DNA of 64,000 nucleotides, taken from contig JADIIU010000050.1 of the NCBI GenBank assembly GCA_027603945.1, forward strand, positions 1-64,000, given 5' to 3'. Below are positions 45,701-54,893 of the stretch, in pieces (position 1 is the first letter of the stretch; every line of letters starts with the position of its first letter). The notes below the pieces were generated by a model. It was given only the letters and a program-made list of their open reading frames with translations, did not search any database and was not told the DNA's origin. The position numbers and the translations under genes are program-made. The stretch is from Terramyces sp. JEL0728. Lineage: Eukaryota; Chytridiomycota; Chytridiomycetes; Rhizophydiales; Terramycetaceae.

Positions 45701-47234
45701 AATTCTTTTGATTCCGAAAGCAAGACAATTTGCACCATAGTATCAGAGGCGTTGACGGAATGAAGGCTGCTGAATCTTCTTCCGAGTGGATCAATGTCTG
45801 CAACCGAAAGATAATTATCGTAAATCAAATTTCCAAGAATATACAGGGATTGTGCCCAAACAAGAGGGATATTTTGATTGGGTACCCTTTCTTGAGAGCC
45901 AGGATTCGCTCTTTCTTCTTCAATCAATTCTTTTGGAACAATGTATAGTTCAGGAACCAGTCTCATATTGTATTCTGGCTCTTCATCTTCATTTCCTTCT
46001 TCGACCTTTGTTTTCATTGCCAAGGAGTTTGAGTCTACCAGTAAAGCGTCCATCAATTTCCTGTAATGTTCAACTTGTTCGTGGTTGTTGTTGAATATTC
46101 CGTCCAAAATTAAGTAAGTAAAGAATAACGGCCATTCTGACTCTACGTTTTCAAAAATCTTTAGTTCGTGGGGCTCATAATACAGTCTATATCAAACTAC
46201 AGCTACCTGTTGTGATCTTCTAGTACCGTTTGATGTCCATCTCGCAAAAACCGTTTACATCCATACGTACCTCCCAACTTTTTAATGATGTTTTTGCGGG
46301 TAAGTTCAGTCAATTCAGCGTCGCCAATAGCAAATGCAGGGAATGAAATAACAGCTAGTAAGGCTGCGTCAATTTCTTTGGAAGGGGATTCTCGTGGCAA
46401 TGCAGAGTGTAAAGTAGTGTAGTTTCTAGCAATCTCATCTGGCAATACATGAATAACGGAAGACGAACCACCTCTACTGCCAAATAGGTTTACTCCATTA
46501 ATCGCTTGGAGTGCTGCGACTACCATGCCGATACTCGAGCAATTCAATTCCGGCTCGCCGTGGTTCATCTTTGTTAATAGCTACGTACCTTATTTCCTCT
46601 TTCCCAAATACCATAATCAGGGGTTCTATAACCTCTTTCGATATAAAACACGAGATTTTGAATAAATTGAACTTCGTCAGTGGTATAAATGATGTGCAAA
46701 CCACTCACAGTCATTTGCGCGAGCATCAACAAAAAGATACTGGTTGCATCGATTTGCAGATGCCCCCACTGATTATCTCCCACAACAGTATCTCCGGTTT
46801 GAGTGTTGTATTTCGCATGCAGAGCTTGATCCAATGCTTGGGTTCCTTTAAACTTTTCCACCTTGGCAGCTTGGCGCATCATAGCGAATAACAATCCTCT
46901 CATACACTTGATAGTGGCGTGCTCAAGCTCGTCTATGTTAATTGTAACGTACATGCACGTCCTTGATCATCATCCAATCTTCGATATGCAAGCCCCAGAC
47001 CCCATACAGCAAGGATTGAGTAGACGTTATCTCTGAATGTAAATAAAATGAATACCTGACCCACGCATCTCTGTAGTCACCGTGTGTTGTAATTGCAACA
47101 GAGGCAGGGATCTAGTATAAGCGAGGATCTACCAAACCGCTGGCTGCATTCTGCCGTGCTAAAATGATTCTAGTTACTTCTTGATAGTATTTTTCTAAAT
47201 CTTCCTGTGCCTTCCTCACCTTTTTTGAAGCCAT
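42741..47234 (-). CDS. Phosphorylase kinase alpha/beta-type regulatory subunit with inserted ILEI/FAM3 domain
   Basis: Eleven exons give 1426 aa; introns 43340-43362 (23 nt), 43863-43884 (22), 44226-44247 (22), 44441-44462 (22), 45443-45462 (20), 46187-46206 (20), 46569-46588 (20), 46933-46952 (20), 47033-47055 (23) and 47112-47132 (21). The N-terminal GH15-like part shows [51 protein letters not shown] and [10 protein letters not shown]; the C-terminal part shows [15 protein letters not shown] and YPKVWKVL. Between them, residues ~998-1130 (44072-43654) match the ILEI/PANDER fold: [40 protein letters not shown] and KGAPKGS. Phosphorylase kinase activates glycogen phosphorylase. The ILEI insert replaces the phosphorylated linker. 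No catalytic gamma gene is in the window. Confidence 0.93.
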
Positions 47235-47909
47235 TCGTGATTTCGGGGAAAATGAAGTGGCTTCATCTATTGAGGAATTTCACCAACAATTTGGTAGTAA
47301 TAAACGGCAGTGCTTATATCCGGAAGCGACTCTATTATAACGTTTGCAGTCGCCCTGAACATTTGAGGAATTTTGGGCCGATACAGTGCGTGTATCTAAT
47401 CGTTCACACTCGTCTCTTGTCGAACAGGGTGATATTTCATCGGGAGCTGCCAAGGTGGATTAACTGGGTAATGCATACAATAGCGCATTGAAATCGCGAA
47501 AATTACCGTGGATTATCTTTCCATATCGCCATGTACTTAAAACGAAGAGCCAAAGTATCACCAGAACCATCTAATGCTTCAATTCACGTCAAACCATCTT
47601 TCAAGTACTCATTATTAACATGCAGGTTGAAAAACCAGGAGATTCTGGACACGGTTGTCAAAGTTTTGCATAGTAATACTTATACGCTCTTGTTTCGCTC
47701 ACATTACAGCTGAGATTTTCAAACCTGACGTATAATAAACACTTTTCGAGCCAGTATTAGCCGCTCGCAAATGCTAAATTTATATGCTGTAATATTGCTG
47801 ATTCGAGGTCTTTTTCTGTGCCATTAATCCTGCTGATATGCTGTGCGGTCCATTCATCTAACTGGCTGGCTTAGTCAGCAAAGATCCATCTCTTTTTAAC
47901 TTTGAAAAA
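47235..47909. other. 675-bp region without a resolved gene
   Basis: Between the divergent phosphorylase kinase and cystathionine lyase genes. A plus-strand frame from ATG 47252 runs to 47491 and another from 47531 to 47713; a 23-nt intron-like segment at 47533-47555 could join the second to upstream sequence, but the only joining intron for the first would be 16 nt, outside the range seen elsewhere. No motif is recognised. This may be a small or decayed gene plus two promoters. GCTGGCTTAGTCAGC near 47866-47880 is an imperfect palindrome close to the lyase start. Confidence 0.3.
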
Positions 47910-49196
47910 ATGAGCGAGCCTGATTCCCCAACAACTACAGCGCTATCATCTGCACTCTCTTCGATCACCTTGGACGCAAAAAAGAAATACCGTCCAGCTA
48001 CAGAATGCGTATTTGTAGAAAATACTGGTGTTCAAGATAATTACAATGCATCTTCGATTCCAATTTATCAAACGGCAACCTTTAAACAAACAAACGCAAG
48101 TGAAATGGGAGAATACGACTATTCAAGATCTGGAAATCCAACTCGTACTTTTGTTGAATCGCATTTGGCAAAGTTGATGAAGGCTGAACGAGCACTGGTT
48201 ACAAGTAGTGGAATGACTGCTCTTGATATTATTCTGCGTTTGGTAAAGAGCGGACAAGAAATAGTTGCTGGCGATGATATTTACGGCGGAACTAATCGGC
48301 TACTAACTTTTTTCAAAACTCAAAATAGTGTTGTTGTTCACCATGTTGACACAACCGACCCAAGTTGCGTAGACAGGGTATTAAACGAAAAAACAAGACT
48401 AGTGTTGCTGGAAACTCCAACGAACCCTCTGATCAAGATTGTTAATATTATCGAAATATGTAGAATGGTAAGGGCAAAATGTCCAGACTGTTTGGTGGTT
48501 GTAGATAATACAATGATGTCACCATATTTGCAAAACCCGCTTGAACTTGGTGCAGATATAGTTTATCATTCCGGTACTAAATATCTATCTGGACATCACG
48601 ATTTGATGTGTGGTGTAGTTGGAATGAAGAATGCAGAACTTGGACAGGTTTTTATGATGTAATTTTAGCAACTGTACTTTGTGGTTAATGCTACCGGCGT
48701 TGGTTTGGCTCCGTTCGATTGTTTTTTGTTGATGAGGGGTATCAAGACTTTATCAGTTCGTATTGAGCGACAGCAAGAATCGGCAATGAAAATTGCACAG
48801 TATCTAGAAAGAGTAGGATTTAAAGTCCGATATCCTGGGTTAAAATCGCACCCCCAATACGATCTTCACCACAAAATGGCTCGCGGATCAGGGGCTGTAT
48901 TGTCTTTTGAAACTGGAGATGTAATCAAGAGTGAAGCAATTGTAGAGTCGACCAGATTGTGGCTGATATCAGTCAGTTTTGGATGTGTCAACTCGTTGAT
49001 TAGGTAACTGTTGATTAATAGTAGTATGCCGTGCAAAATGTCGCACGCATCTATCCCTGAAAAGGTAAGGAAAGAAAGAAACCTGCCAGAAGATTTGATT
49101 AGATTGTGTGTTGGTATCGAGGACGTGGACGATTTGCTGGAAGACCTGGAGAATGCTCTAATATCTGCTGGGGTTATTACCAATAAACAAATGTAA
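47910..49196 (+). CDS. Cystathionine beta/gamma-lyase family PLP enzyme
   Basis: Three exons, introns 48648-48668 (21 nt, GTTTTT donor) and 49004-49024 (21), give 414 aa. Family motifs: YDYSRSGNPTR (69-79), SSGMTAL (99-105), GDDIYGGT (121-128), VVVDNT with PLP-binding D199, and YHSGTKYLSGH with the Schiff-base K224; it ends MSHASIPEKVRKERNLPEDLIRLCVGIEDVDDLLEDL. The substrate arrangement looks like yeast Str3/cystathionine beta-lyase (cystathionine to homocysteine), but gamma-lyase is not excluded. Role: methionine/cysteine interconversion. Confidence 0.92.
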
Positions 49197-49269
49197 TTAG
49201 ACATTCATAACCGAAATCAAATTACTACTTTATTGAATGAATACAACATTAAAACTAATTTATTCTCCC

Positions 49270-50237
49270 TTAGAAGGAAACCATTTTGGTAGAGTCTTCC
49301 TGGTCAACCCACCCTTCATTGCGAATGAACCCAATCATGTTCAAAACACCGCCGCAATTCATCCCAATGGTGCATAAAACAATCATCCAGTCTTCATAAA
49401 TATTAAACACACTCATAAGAACGTAAGGAGTAGTGCCGGACCATTGAATAAAGTAATTAAGGACAAAAGTCATGATTTTTCTAGCTGCAATTTCAAGCAA
49501 TCTTTCGCGCTTGTAATTCTTTTGTGGTTTCGCTGGTGTGGTAACAGAGTGCTTTTCAAAGACTGAAATTGATTCTCTATTTGTTGAACCAGATTCCAAC
49601 TCTCTAACAGCGTTTTGTGCATTCATTAATACAATCCAGACTTTGGCTGCGAAAAAGAGTGTGAGCAAAAACAATGTAACTTCAACCAGGATTACCAGAT
49701 ATTGAATGGTCTTGTTGTCGGCAAACATTCTAAGGTTATTGCAATTTACTCTTCATAGCACCAATACCATGAGGAACCTGCACTTGGTATAGTAACAAAT
49801 CCCATCAAAATTGCAAAGATAGCGACAGTAAGCAACAACTTCCAGTCTCCTGCACCCAAGTCAATATGTTTACCAAGTACGATCGTTGAAAAGGTAATAA
49901 ACGTTACTGAGCACACCAACATCATATTTGAGAATCCCGACACACTGACAGCAGTAGCTGTGATTTTACACATAGGCTCATCCCAATTTTTGCTAAAAAT
50001 CACATCGTGCAACTGGTCTGTCATCAACGAAACGTAGAGCATCAAGTCTGTGATTGCAATGTAGAATGGAAAACGAAGTGTAATTGGTCTCTTGCCCAAA
50101 CGCACCCATCTGGACACAATTCTGACTATGATATATATGGAGCAAATTGCAGAGAGTTGCATAATGGTGAATCCAACTCCGTACACTAACCCACGGGCAT
50201 CCTGGGTGTAAACTGGATGACTTGTGCTGTTAAACAT
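49270..50237 (-). CDS. Seven-transmembrane receptor, cAMP-receptor-like
   Basis: Two exons, intron 49730-49749 (20 nt), give 315 aa with seven clear hydrophobic helices. A Cys at the start of TM3 (EPMCKI) and one in the second outer loop (WYWCYE) could form the usual GPCR disulphide. The long third inner loop is Ser/Thr/Lys-rich. The arrangement resembles the Dictyostelium cAMP receptor / fungal GPCR class rather than pheromone receptors. Ligand unknown. A TATATA stretch lies about 30 bp upstream of the ATG. Confidence 0.75.
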
Positions 50238-50828
50238 CTGTGGAAAATTGGGAATGGCTATGGCCGAAATATATAGGTAGAGGTCCCTCGCATTTCTATT
50301 TTAGGAAGCAAATGAAATTCCTGATTCAATTTCAATTTTCATGGGAAAATGGCAGTCATGATAGTTGGTTTAACGGAAGGGAGTTTCTAATTAAGAAAGA
50401 CGAGGAAAATACCGCTACATATTCTAATACTCAATTATGACAGCATTGTGGCACCGTTGCTGACAAAATTGGAAGGGTGGCAGGAACCGAGGCTTCAATT
50501 GAGCATTGAGCACTGACTTGTTGGAGTGGAAGCAATGAGGGAGCGGGCTTTATATAGGAATGCTTGGAAAAGAACTATTTGCAGAATGATTTGGCCAGCA
50601 AATAGCCTTTAGAGTTCAGCTTGAATCAAAAGCAGTCCCATTCACTCCTTGGGATATAGGCTAAATGGAAAACAGAGATAGAGGACATGTGAAATTACCA
50701 ATTCAACAAAGATGTAATGCTCTGAAACCTTGTCATATCCGTAAATGGATGCAAAGGCCTATGGCACTTGCAATCGGCCAGAGCAGGAAAAAGATATAAA
50801 AAGATGGAAATCGCTGGGAAAGCTATAA
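50238..50828. other. 591-bp intergenic region
   Basis: Divergent promoters of the receptor and the DUF1254 gene. It holds a TATAAA (50795-50800) and a second TATATAG-type box near 50553. Short frames are present but I see no motif, tRNA or repeat. Confidence 0.5.
50795..50800 (+). promoter_or_regulatory. TATA box of the DUF1254 gene
   Basis: TATAAA 29 bp before the ATG at 50829, similar in position to the TATA boxes of the M28 genes and pirin. Confidence 0.5.
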
Positions 50829-52298
50829 ATGCTTCTTCAAGTAGCCATTAGCCTCCTCACTTGCTCTGTGTCTGCCCAATCTCAAGATCAAGTATCAAAC
50901 GCCTTTGTTTATGCACTCCCTGCTGGTGAATATATGAAAACAAAGATGCGCCTCTTCTACAAGTATCCTAATTCCTACAACGGATTTGCATTGAACCAAC
51001 CGCTTGTGCCAGACGAGACTTTCACTGCGGTAGTGGCTCCTAATGTCGACACTGTCTATTCGGTAGGTATTTTCGACCTGGCTGCTTCCCCAAGATTAAT
51101 CACTGTTCCTCCAGTCGCTGATGGAAGATACGTCGTCAATGATTTTGCTGATCCTTATGGGAATGCGCCGTTTGCATTCAACACTATCAAAAACCCTAAA
51201 GGTGGAAACTATTTGATATATGGCCCTGCAACAACTGATGCTGAAGCTGCCACTCTCAGTGCTCAAAACGCTGCAACTCCAATTAAATACAATACTTCTG
51301 ATGCTATGGTATTGTTGCGTGCTCGCCATAATGCCACTGATGCTCAACAAGCTGCCGACTTTTTGTCCTCTTATAAAGCAGCTAGACTTAATCCTGGAGA
51401 CGATGTTCCTCTTGCACAAAAGTTTAACCAAACAGTCATGCAAATGGCTGCATTTGGGTTGCAAATTACTGATATTGCCTTGCTGGCTTCTCAATACTCC
51501 AACTCTATCCAAAACTCTACTACTGGATGGAGATGGGCTTTGATGGGTCTAAAGTACGTTGAGCCTTCTACTAAAGAATCAGCTGCCTACGTCCAATCGT
51601 TCCAATCTGTCGTTGATCAAGCTACCAGTGATCCAACTTACCTCAAACAGATTGCAGCTCAAGTTCCATCTATTATCTCCACCATCAATGCTGGTGTAAG
51701 TCGAGTTGGAACACAGTACAAAACAGGATGGACCGCTACTAATAACCCGGTTGTCGGTAATTTTGGAGATGATTATTTGGCTAGAGCTGCAGTTGCTTAT
51801 GTATTGTACCTGGGATTGCCTCCTGCTCAAGCAATCTACTTTCAAACTACTGTTGATCCTGTTACTAACAAGCCGTACAGTGGATCAAACGTTTATCAAC
51901 TCACCTTTGCTAAATCGCAGCTTCCTCCTGTTGACGGATTTTGGTCACTTACTGTTTACTATGGAGTAGGAGATTCATCGTACGGATACTTGGTAGGTAA
52001 TCCTATTGGACGCTTTGAAATTGGCGATCGAACCCCGGGATTAGTTTACAATACTGATGGATCATTGACAGTTACATTTTCCGCGGCCAAACCAGCGGAT
52101 GCAGCAAACTGGCTTCCAATCGGCGCTGGAAGAACATTTGAAGTATTCCTAAGAACATATGCTCCAAAAGACTCAATCTCTCAATTTACACCTCCTCAAA
52201 TCGCCAGTGTTTCGGATAGCAATGTGATACTATCTGGTGCAACGCGTTCGCCATTTGGATTGGCTGCAATTGCAATGTCTTTGTTTGTTTTCCAATAA
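50829..52298 (+). CDS. Secreted DUF1254/DUF1214-domain protein, probably GPI-anchored
   Basis: 489 aa in one exon. Signal peptide 1-17; DUF1254 (~25-150) with VVAPNVDTVYSVGIFDL and RYVVNDFADPYGN; DUF1214 in the C-terminal third with PPVDGFWSLTVYYG, RFEIGDRTPGLVYNTDGSLTV and a NWLPIGAG.F.V.LR-like ending. The last ~18 residues are hydrophobic after a small-residue stretch, suggesting a GPI signal. The family is common in bacteria and patchy in fungi; its function is unknown, so horizontal origin is possible but unproven. Lack of introns fits either transfer or the general pattern of secreted proteins here. Confidence 0.9.
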   Translation: MLLQVAISLLTCSVSAQSQDQVSNAFVYALPAGEYMKTKMRLFYKYPNSYNGFALNQPLVPDETFTAVVAPNVDTVYSVGIFDLAASPRLITVPPVADGRYVVNDFADPYGNAPFAFNTIKNPKGGNYLIYGPATTDAEAATLSAQNAATPIKYNTSDAMVLLRARHNATDAQQAADFLSSYKAARLNPGDDVPLAQKFNQTVMQMAAFGLQITDIALLASQYSNSIQNSTTGWRWALMGLKYVEPSTKESAAYVQSFQSVVDQATSDPTYLKQIAAQVPSIISTINAGVSRVGTQYKTGWTATNNPVVGNFGDDYLARAAVAYVLYLGLPPAQAIYFQTTVDPVTNKPYSGSNVYQLTFAKSQLPPVDGFWSLTVYYGVGDSSYGYLVGNPIGRFEIGDRTPGLVYNTDGSLTVTFSAAKPADAANWLPIGAGRTFEVFLRTYAPKDSISQFTPPQIASVSDSNVILSGATRSPFGLAAIAMSLFVFQ

Positions 52299-52435
52299 AC
52301 CTTTTTCCTTCCAGCACGTTTAAATTTTCCATTCGCAAGCTCTTGCTAAATCTTTCTAGTTCTTTGCCAACGTTTTTCCACTGCAAGAAATCAATAGAAT
52401 TTTTTCCACTGTGAGGTTAAATTTTCCGCGAATCG

Positions 52436-52443
52436 TATAAAAG
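52436..52443 (+). promoter_or_regulatory. TATA box of pirin
   Basis: TATAAAAG, 28 bp before the ATG at 52472. Confidence 0.5.
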
Positions 52444-52471
52444 GTTTACCAAACAACGGCACCAACAATCA

Positions 52472-53353
52472 ATGCTCAAATCAGTCGTTAAAAAGGTGGT
52501 ATCTGTGGAACAAAGCGAAGGTGTAGGCGCTAGAGTCCGTCGTTCAATCGGCACATCAGAATTGCGCAACCTGGATCCATTCCTAATGCTTGACGAATTC
52601 AAGCTGGCCAAGCAAGGACAAGGCGAACCTCCTGCTGGGTTCCCAGACCATCCACATAGAGGCTTTGAAACAGTAACTTATATGCTAGAAGGTGTATTTG
52701 ACCACGAAGATTTTGCAGGACATCGAGGAACAATCCACCCAGGAGATGTTCAATGGATGACTGCAGGCAAAGGAATTGTACACGCCGAAATCCCACATAC
52801 TCTCCCATGTCTTGGATTGCAACTATGGCTCAATTTACCAGCAAAAGACAAGATGATGAACCCAAGGTATCAGGAACTGAAATCAGCAGACATTCCAGTC
52901 GCAGAAAAAGACGGTGTCAAAGTCAAAGTTATTGCTGGAAATTCATTTGGAATCGATGCCAAGATTGATACCAAATCTCCCATCTATTATCTGGACGTCA
53001 ACATGCAGCCTCACAAATCATTCATCCAGACCGTTCCCGCCAACTGGACCATCTTTATTTATACTTTGAACGGTGCTGGTAAATTCGGTAAAGAAAAAGT
53101 AGAAAGTGAAGCGCATGCTACTTTGGTGTTTAGCAAAGAAGGCGACCAGGTCCAAGTTGAAAGTGGAGACGAGCCGCTTCGATTCGCGTTGATTGCTGGA
53201 GAACCAATTGGCGAACCTATCGTCCAACACGGTCCATTTGTCATGAACACCAGAGAACAAATTGTGCAAGCCATGCAAGACTATCAGCTTGGTAGAAATG
53301 GCTTTGAACGGGCAGGAAAGTGGAGAAGCGAAATTGCGCATCAATTCCGATAG
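52472..53353 (+). CDS. Pirin (bicupin)
   Basis: 293 aa, one exon. The N-terminal cupin keeps all four iron ligands: H60 and H62 in DHPHRGFETVTY, H104 and E106 in HAEIP. Neighbouring conserved blocks are LDPFLMLDEF and GDVQWMTAGKGIVH. Pirins are Fe-binding nuclear or cytosolic proteins; some have quercetin dioxygenase activity and others act as transcription cofactors. Length and motifs are standard. Ends 49 bp from the convergent NDUFS3 stop. Confidence 0.96.
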   Translation: MLKSVVKKVVSVEQSEGVGARVRRSIGTSELRNLDPFLMLDEFKLAKQGQGEPPAGFPDHPHRGFETVTYMLEGVFDHEDFAGHRGTIHPGDVQWMTAGKGIVHAEIPHTLPCLGLQLWLNLPAKDKMMNPRYQELKSADIPVAEKDGVKVKVIAGNSFGIDAKIDTKSPIYYLDVNMQPHKSFIQTVPANWTIFIYTLNGAGKFGKEKVESEAHATLVFSKEGDQVQVESGDEPLRFALIAGEPIGEPIVQHGPFVMNTREQIVQAMQDYQLGRNGFERAGKWRSEIAHQFR

Positions 53354-53402
53354 TCTAATAAAATGTTTGTCTTTATAATGCATGAATCTAAACGAAATCT
53401 GT

Positions 53403-54132
53403 TTATTTCTTTTCTTGCTTTGGCTCTTCCTTTGGCTTCTCTCCCAGCTTTGGTACTGCTTTTCCAGCTCCACTTTGTTCCCACGGGCTTTGGTATTCAA
53501 ACATACGGAACGATTGAGCTACATTATGTTAGTATTACCTAATTCAAGTGGCTCTGCAACTACTCTCTTCTTGGCATCGTCGTACCGAACTTCAACATAA
53601 CCAGTCAACGGGAAATCTTTTCTTAACGGATATCCTAGCATTAAAACAAAACACCTTCGAATCCATAATCAGTCAAAATTCTTCTCAAATCAGGGTGTCC
53701 AGTGAAAAACACTCCATACATGTCATAAACTTCACGTTCCATCCAATTTGCTCCTTTGAAAATGTCAGTAACCGAAGGAACGGGAGATATCTCACTTGCA
53801 TATGTCTTTACGATAATTCTGGTATTGTATGGAATACTTAATAAACAGTAAACTATTTCGAATCGGTTTTGTTTTGTTGGATAGTCAACTCCGGCAATAT
53901 CTACTAGTTGGGTGAATTGAGTTGCTGAATGAAGTTTGAGGAATTGAAGAGTAGGAAGGAGGGCTGAAGGAGCAACATTGAGAACCAACTCGTCCTTGTA
54001 TACCGAAAACTGTTGTATATACTTTGGAACACATTTTGAAATATAATCTCCTAGTTTTTGATGAGCCAAGTTGTCTGCAGTTGCAAATGTTCGTAGTTTT
54101 TGAAAGGCAAACCTGGTGCGATTAAAAAACAT
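53403..54132 (-). CDS. NDUFS3: Mitochondrial complex I 30-kDa subunit
   Basis: Three exons, introns 53519-53538 (20 nt, TACTAAC branch site) and 53635-53654 (20, GTGTTT donor), give 229 aa from [16 protein letters not shown], a good mitochondrial presequence. Core motifs: [71 protein letters not shown], where splicing restores [10 protein letters not shown]. It is the peripheral-arm subunit homologous to NuoC. Its presence shows the organism has (or recently had) complex I, unlike Rozella or microsporidia. An in-frame Met at 54150 overlaps the Asterix start codon. Confidence 0.96.
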
Positions 54133-54148
54133 TTTTGAAAAAATAATC

Positions 54149-54475
54149 ATGGATCCAAAGAGAGCAGATAGAGTAGTACCATTCAAGCTGCCTCAAATCG
54201 AGGAGGAGGAAGCGGATAACTCGCAAATTATTTCGTTTGTTGGACTAGGTCTAGGGATAGCTGGTTTGACACTCAAATCAAGACCTGCAGCATGGGTATC
54301 GCTATTCTGCGCCATTTTGTCCACTCTCAGTAGAAGAACAGCTGAGGGAGATAGTGCGCGACTAGGAATGTCTTCGCTCTCTTTCTCGGTTCTAGGGATC
54401 GTAATGCTTTACATTAATCTACTTACGCAGCCAATAAACTCTTCAGTCTTTACTCCGAGAGTTCCTGGCAAATAA
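54149..54475 (+). CDS. WDR83OS: Asterix / PAT-complex subunit
   Basis: 108 aa with MDPKRADRVVPFK and two to three membrane segments (about 28-48, 50-65, 78-96). It aligns with the Asterix family: DPRR..K..RYK-like start, a glycine-rich first helix, AAWVSLFCAILS and a SS..S....VM.Y end. Asterix with CCDC47 forms the ER chaperone that shields transmembrane helices during insertion. Start codon 16 bp from the divergent NDUFS3 ATG. Confidence 0.85.
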   Translation: MDPKRADRVVPFKLPQIEEEEADNSQIISFVGLGLGIAGLTLKSRPAAWVSLFCAILSTLSRRTAEGDSARLGMSSLSFSVLGIVMLYINLLTQPINSSVFTPRVPGK

Positions 54476-54543
54476 ATCTATAATTTCCCTTATTGGTATC
54501 TGATTTCCTTGTATTCAGTTTTTTTCTCCAATTAACCAAGTGT

Positions 54544-54768
54544 ATGGATGAAAAAGTAGAAGCACACCAGTTGATTAAACAAATAGCCCAAGAGTTAAGT
54601 ATCCCCATCACTCCGCAGGCGATTCTCGCACTTACCGATATTGCAATCCAGAAGTCAGAGTTAATAGCAAGGGATCTCGAGCATTTTGCAAAACATGGCA
54701 AACGACAAACCATAAATTCAGATGATCTAAAGTTGCTGTGCAGACATAATCCAGAGTTGGTAACCTGA
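54544..54768 (+). CDS. CENPS: CENP-S / MHF1 histone-fold protein
   Basis: 74 aa, one exon. The helix-loop-helix pattern, SELIARDLEHFAKHGKRQTINSDDLKLLCRHN, matches the second half of the CENP-S histone fold (ARDLE.FA.HAKR.TIN..DVKLLARR). The first helix is short and the usual N- and C-terminal tails are missing, so this is a minimal version, or an upstream mini-exon is unseen; no ATG occurs in the 68-bp gap behind Asterix. CENP-S pairs with CENP-X at the kinetochore and with FANCM at stalled forks. Confidence 0.85.
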   Translation: MDEKVEAHQLIKQIAQELSIPITPQAILALTDIAIQKSELIARDLEHFAKHGKRQTINSDDLKLLCRHNPELVT

Positions 54769-54893
54769 ATTATAATTTAGTGGGAACTGATTTCTAAAAA
54801 GGAAGATTAGCTCTTGCTCACGCAATCTCAAAGCAAGAGGAAGCTTGTAAACAAGAAAAGAAATAGTTATTTAAATTTATTAAATAAACTAAT

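Noticed and set aside
47252..47713. Plus-strand gene between PHK and the cystathionine lyase
   Set aside because: Joining its pieces needs a 16-nt intron, outside the observed range, and no family resemblance was seen; left as unresolved.
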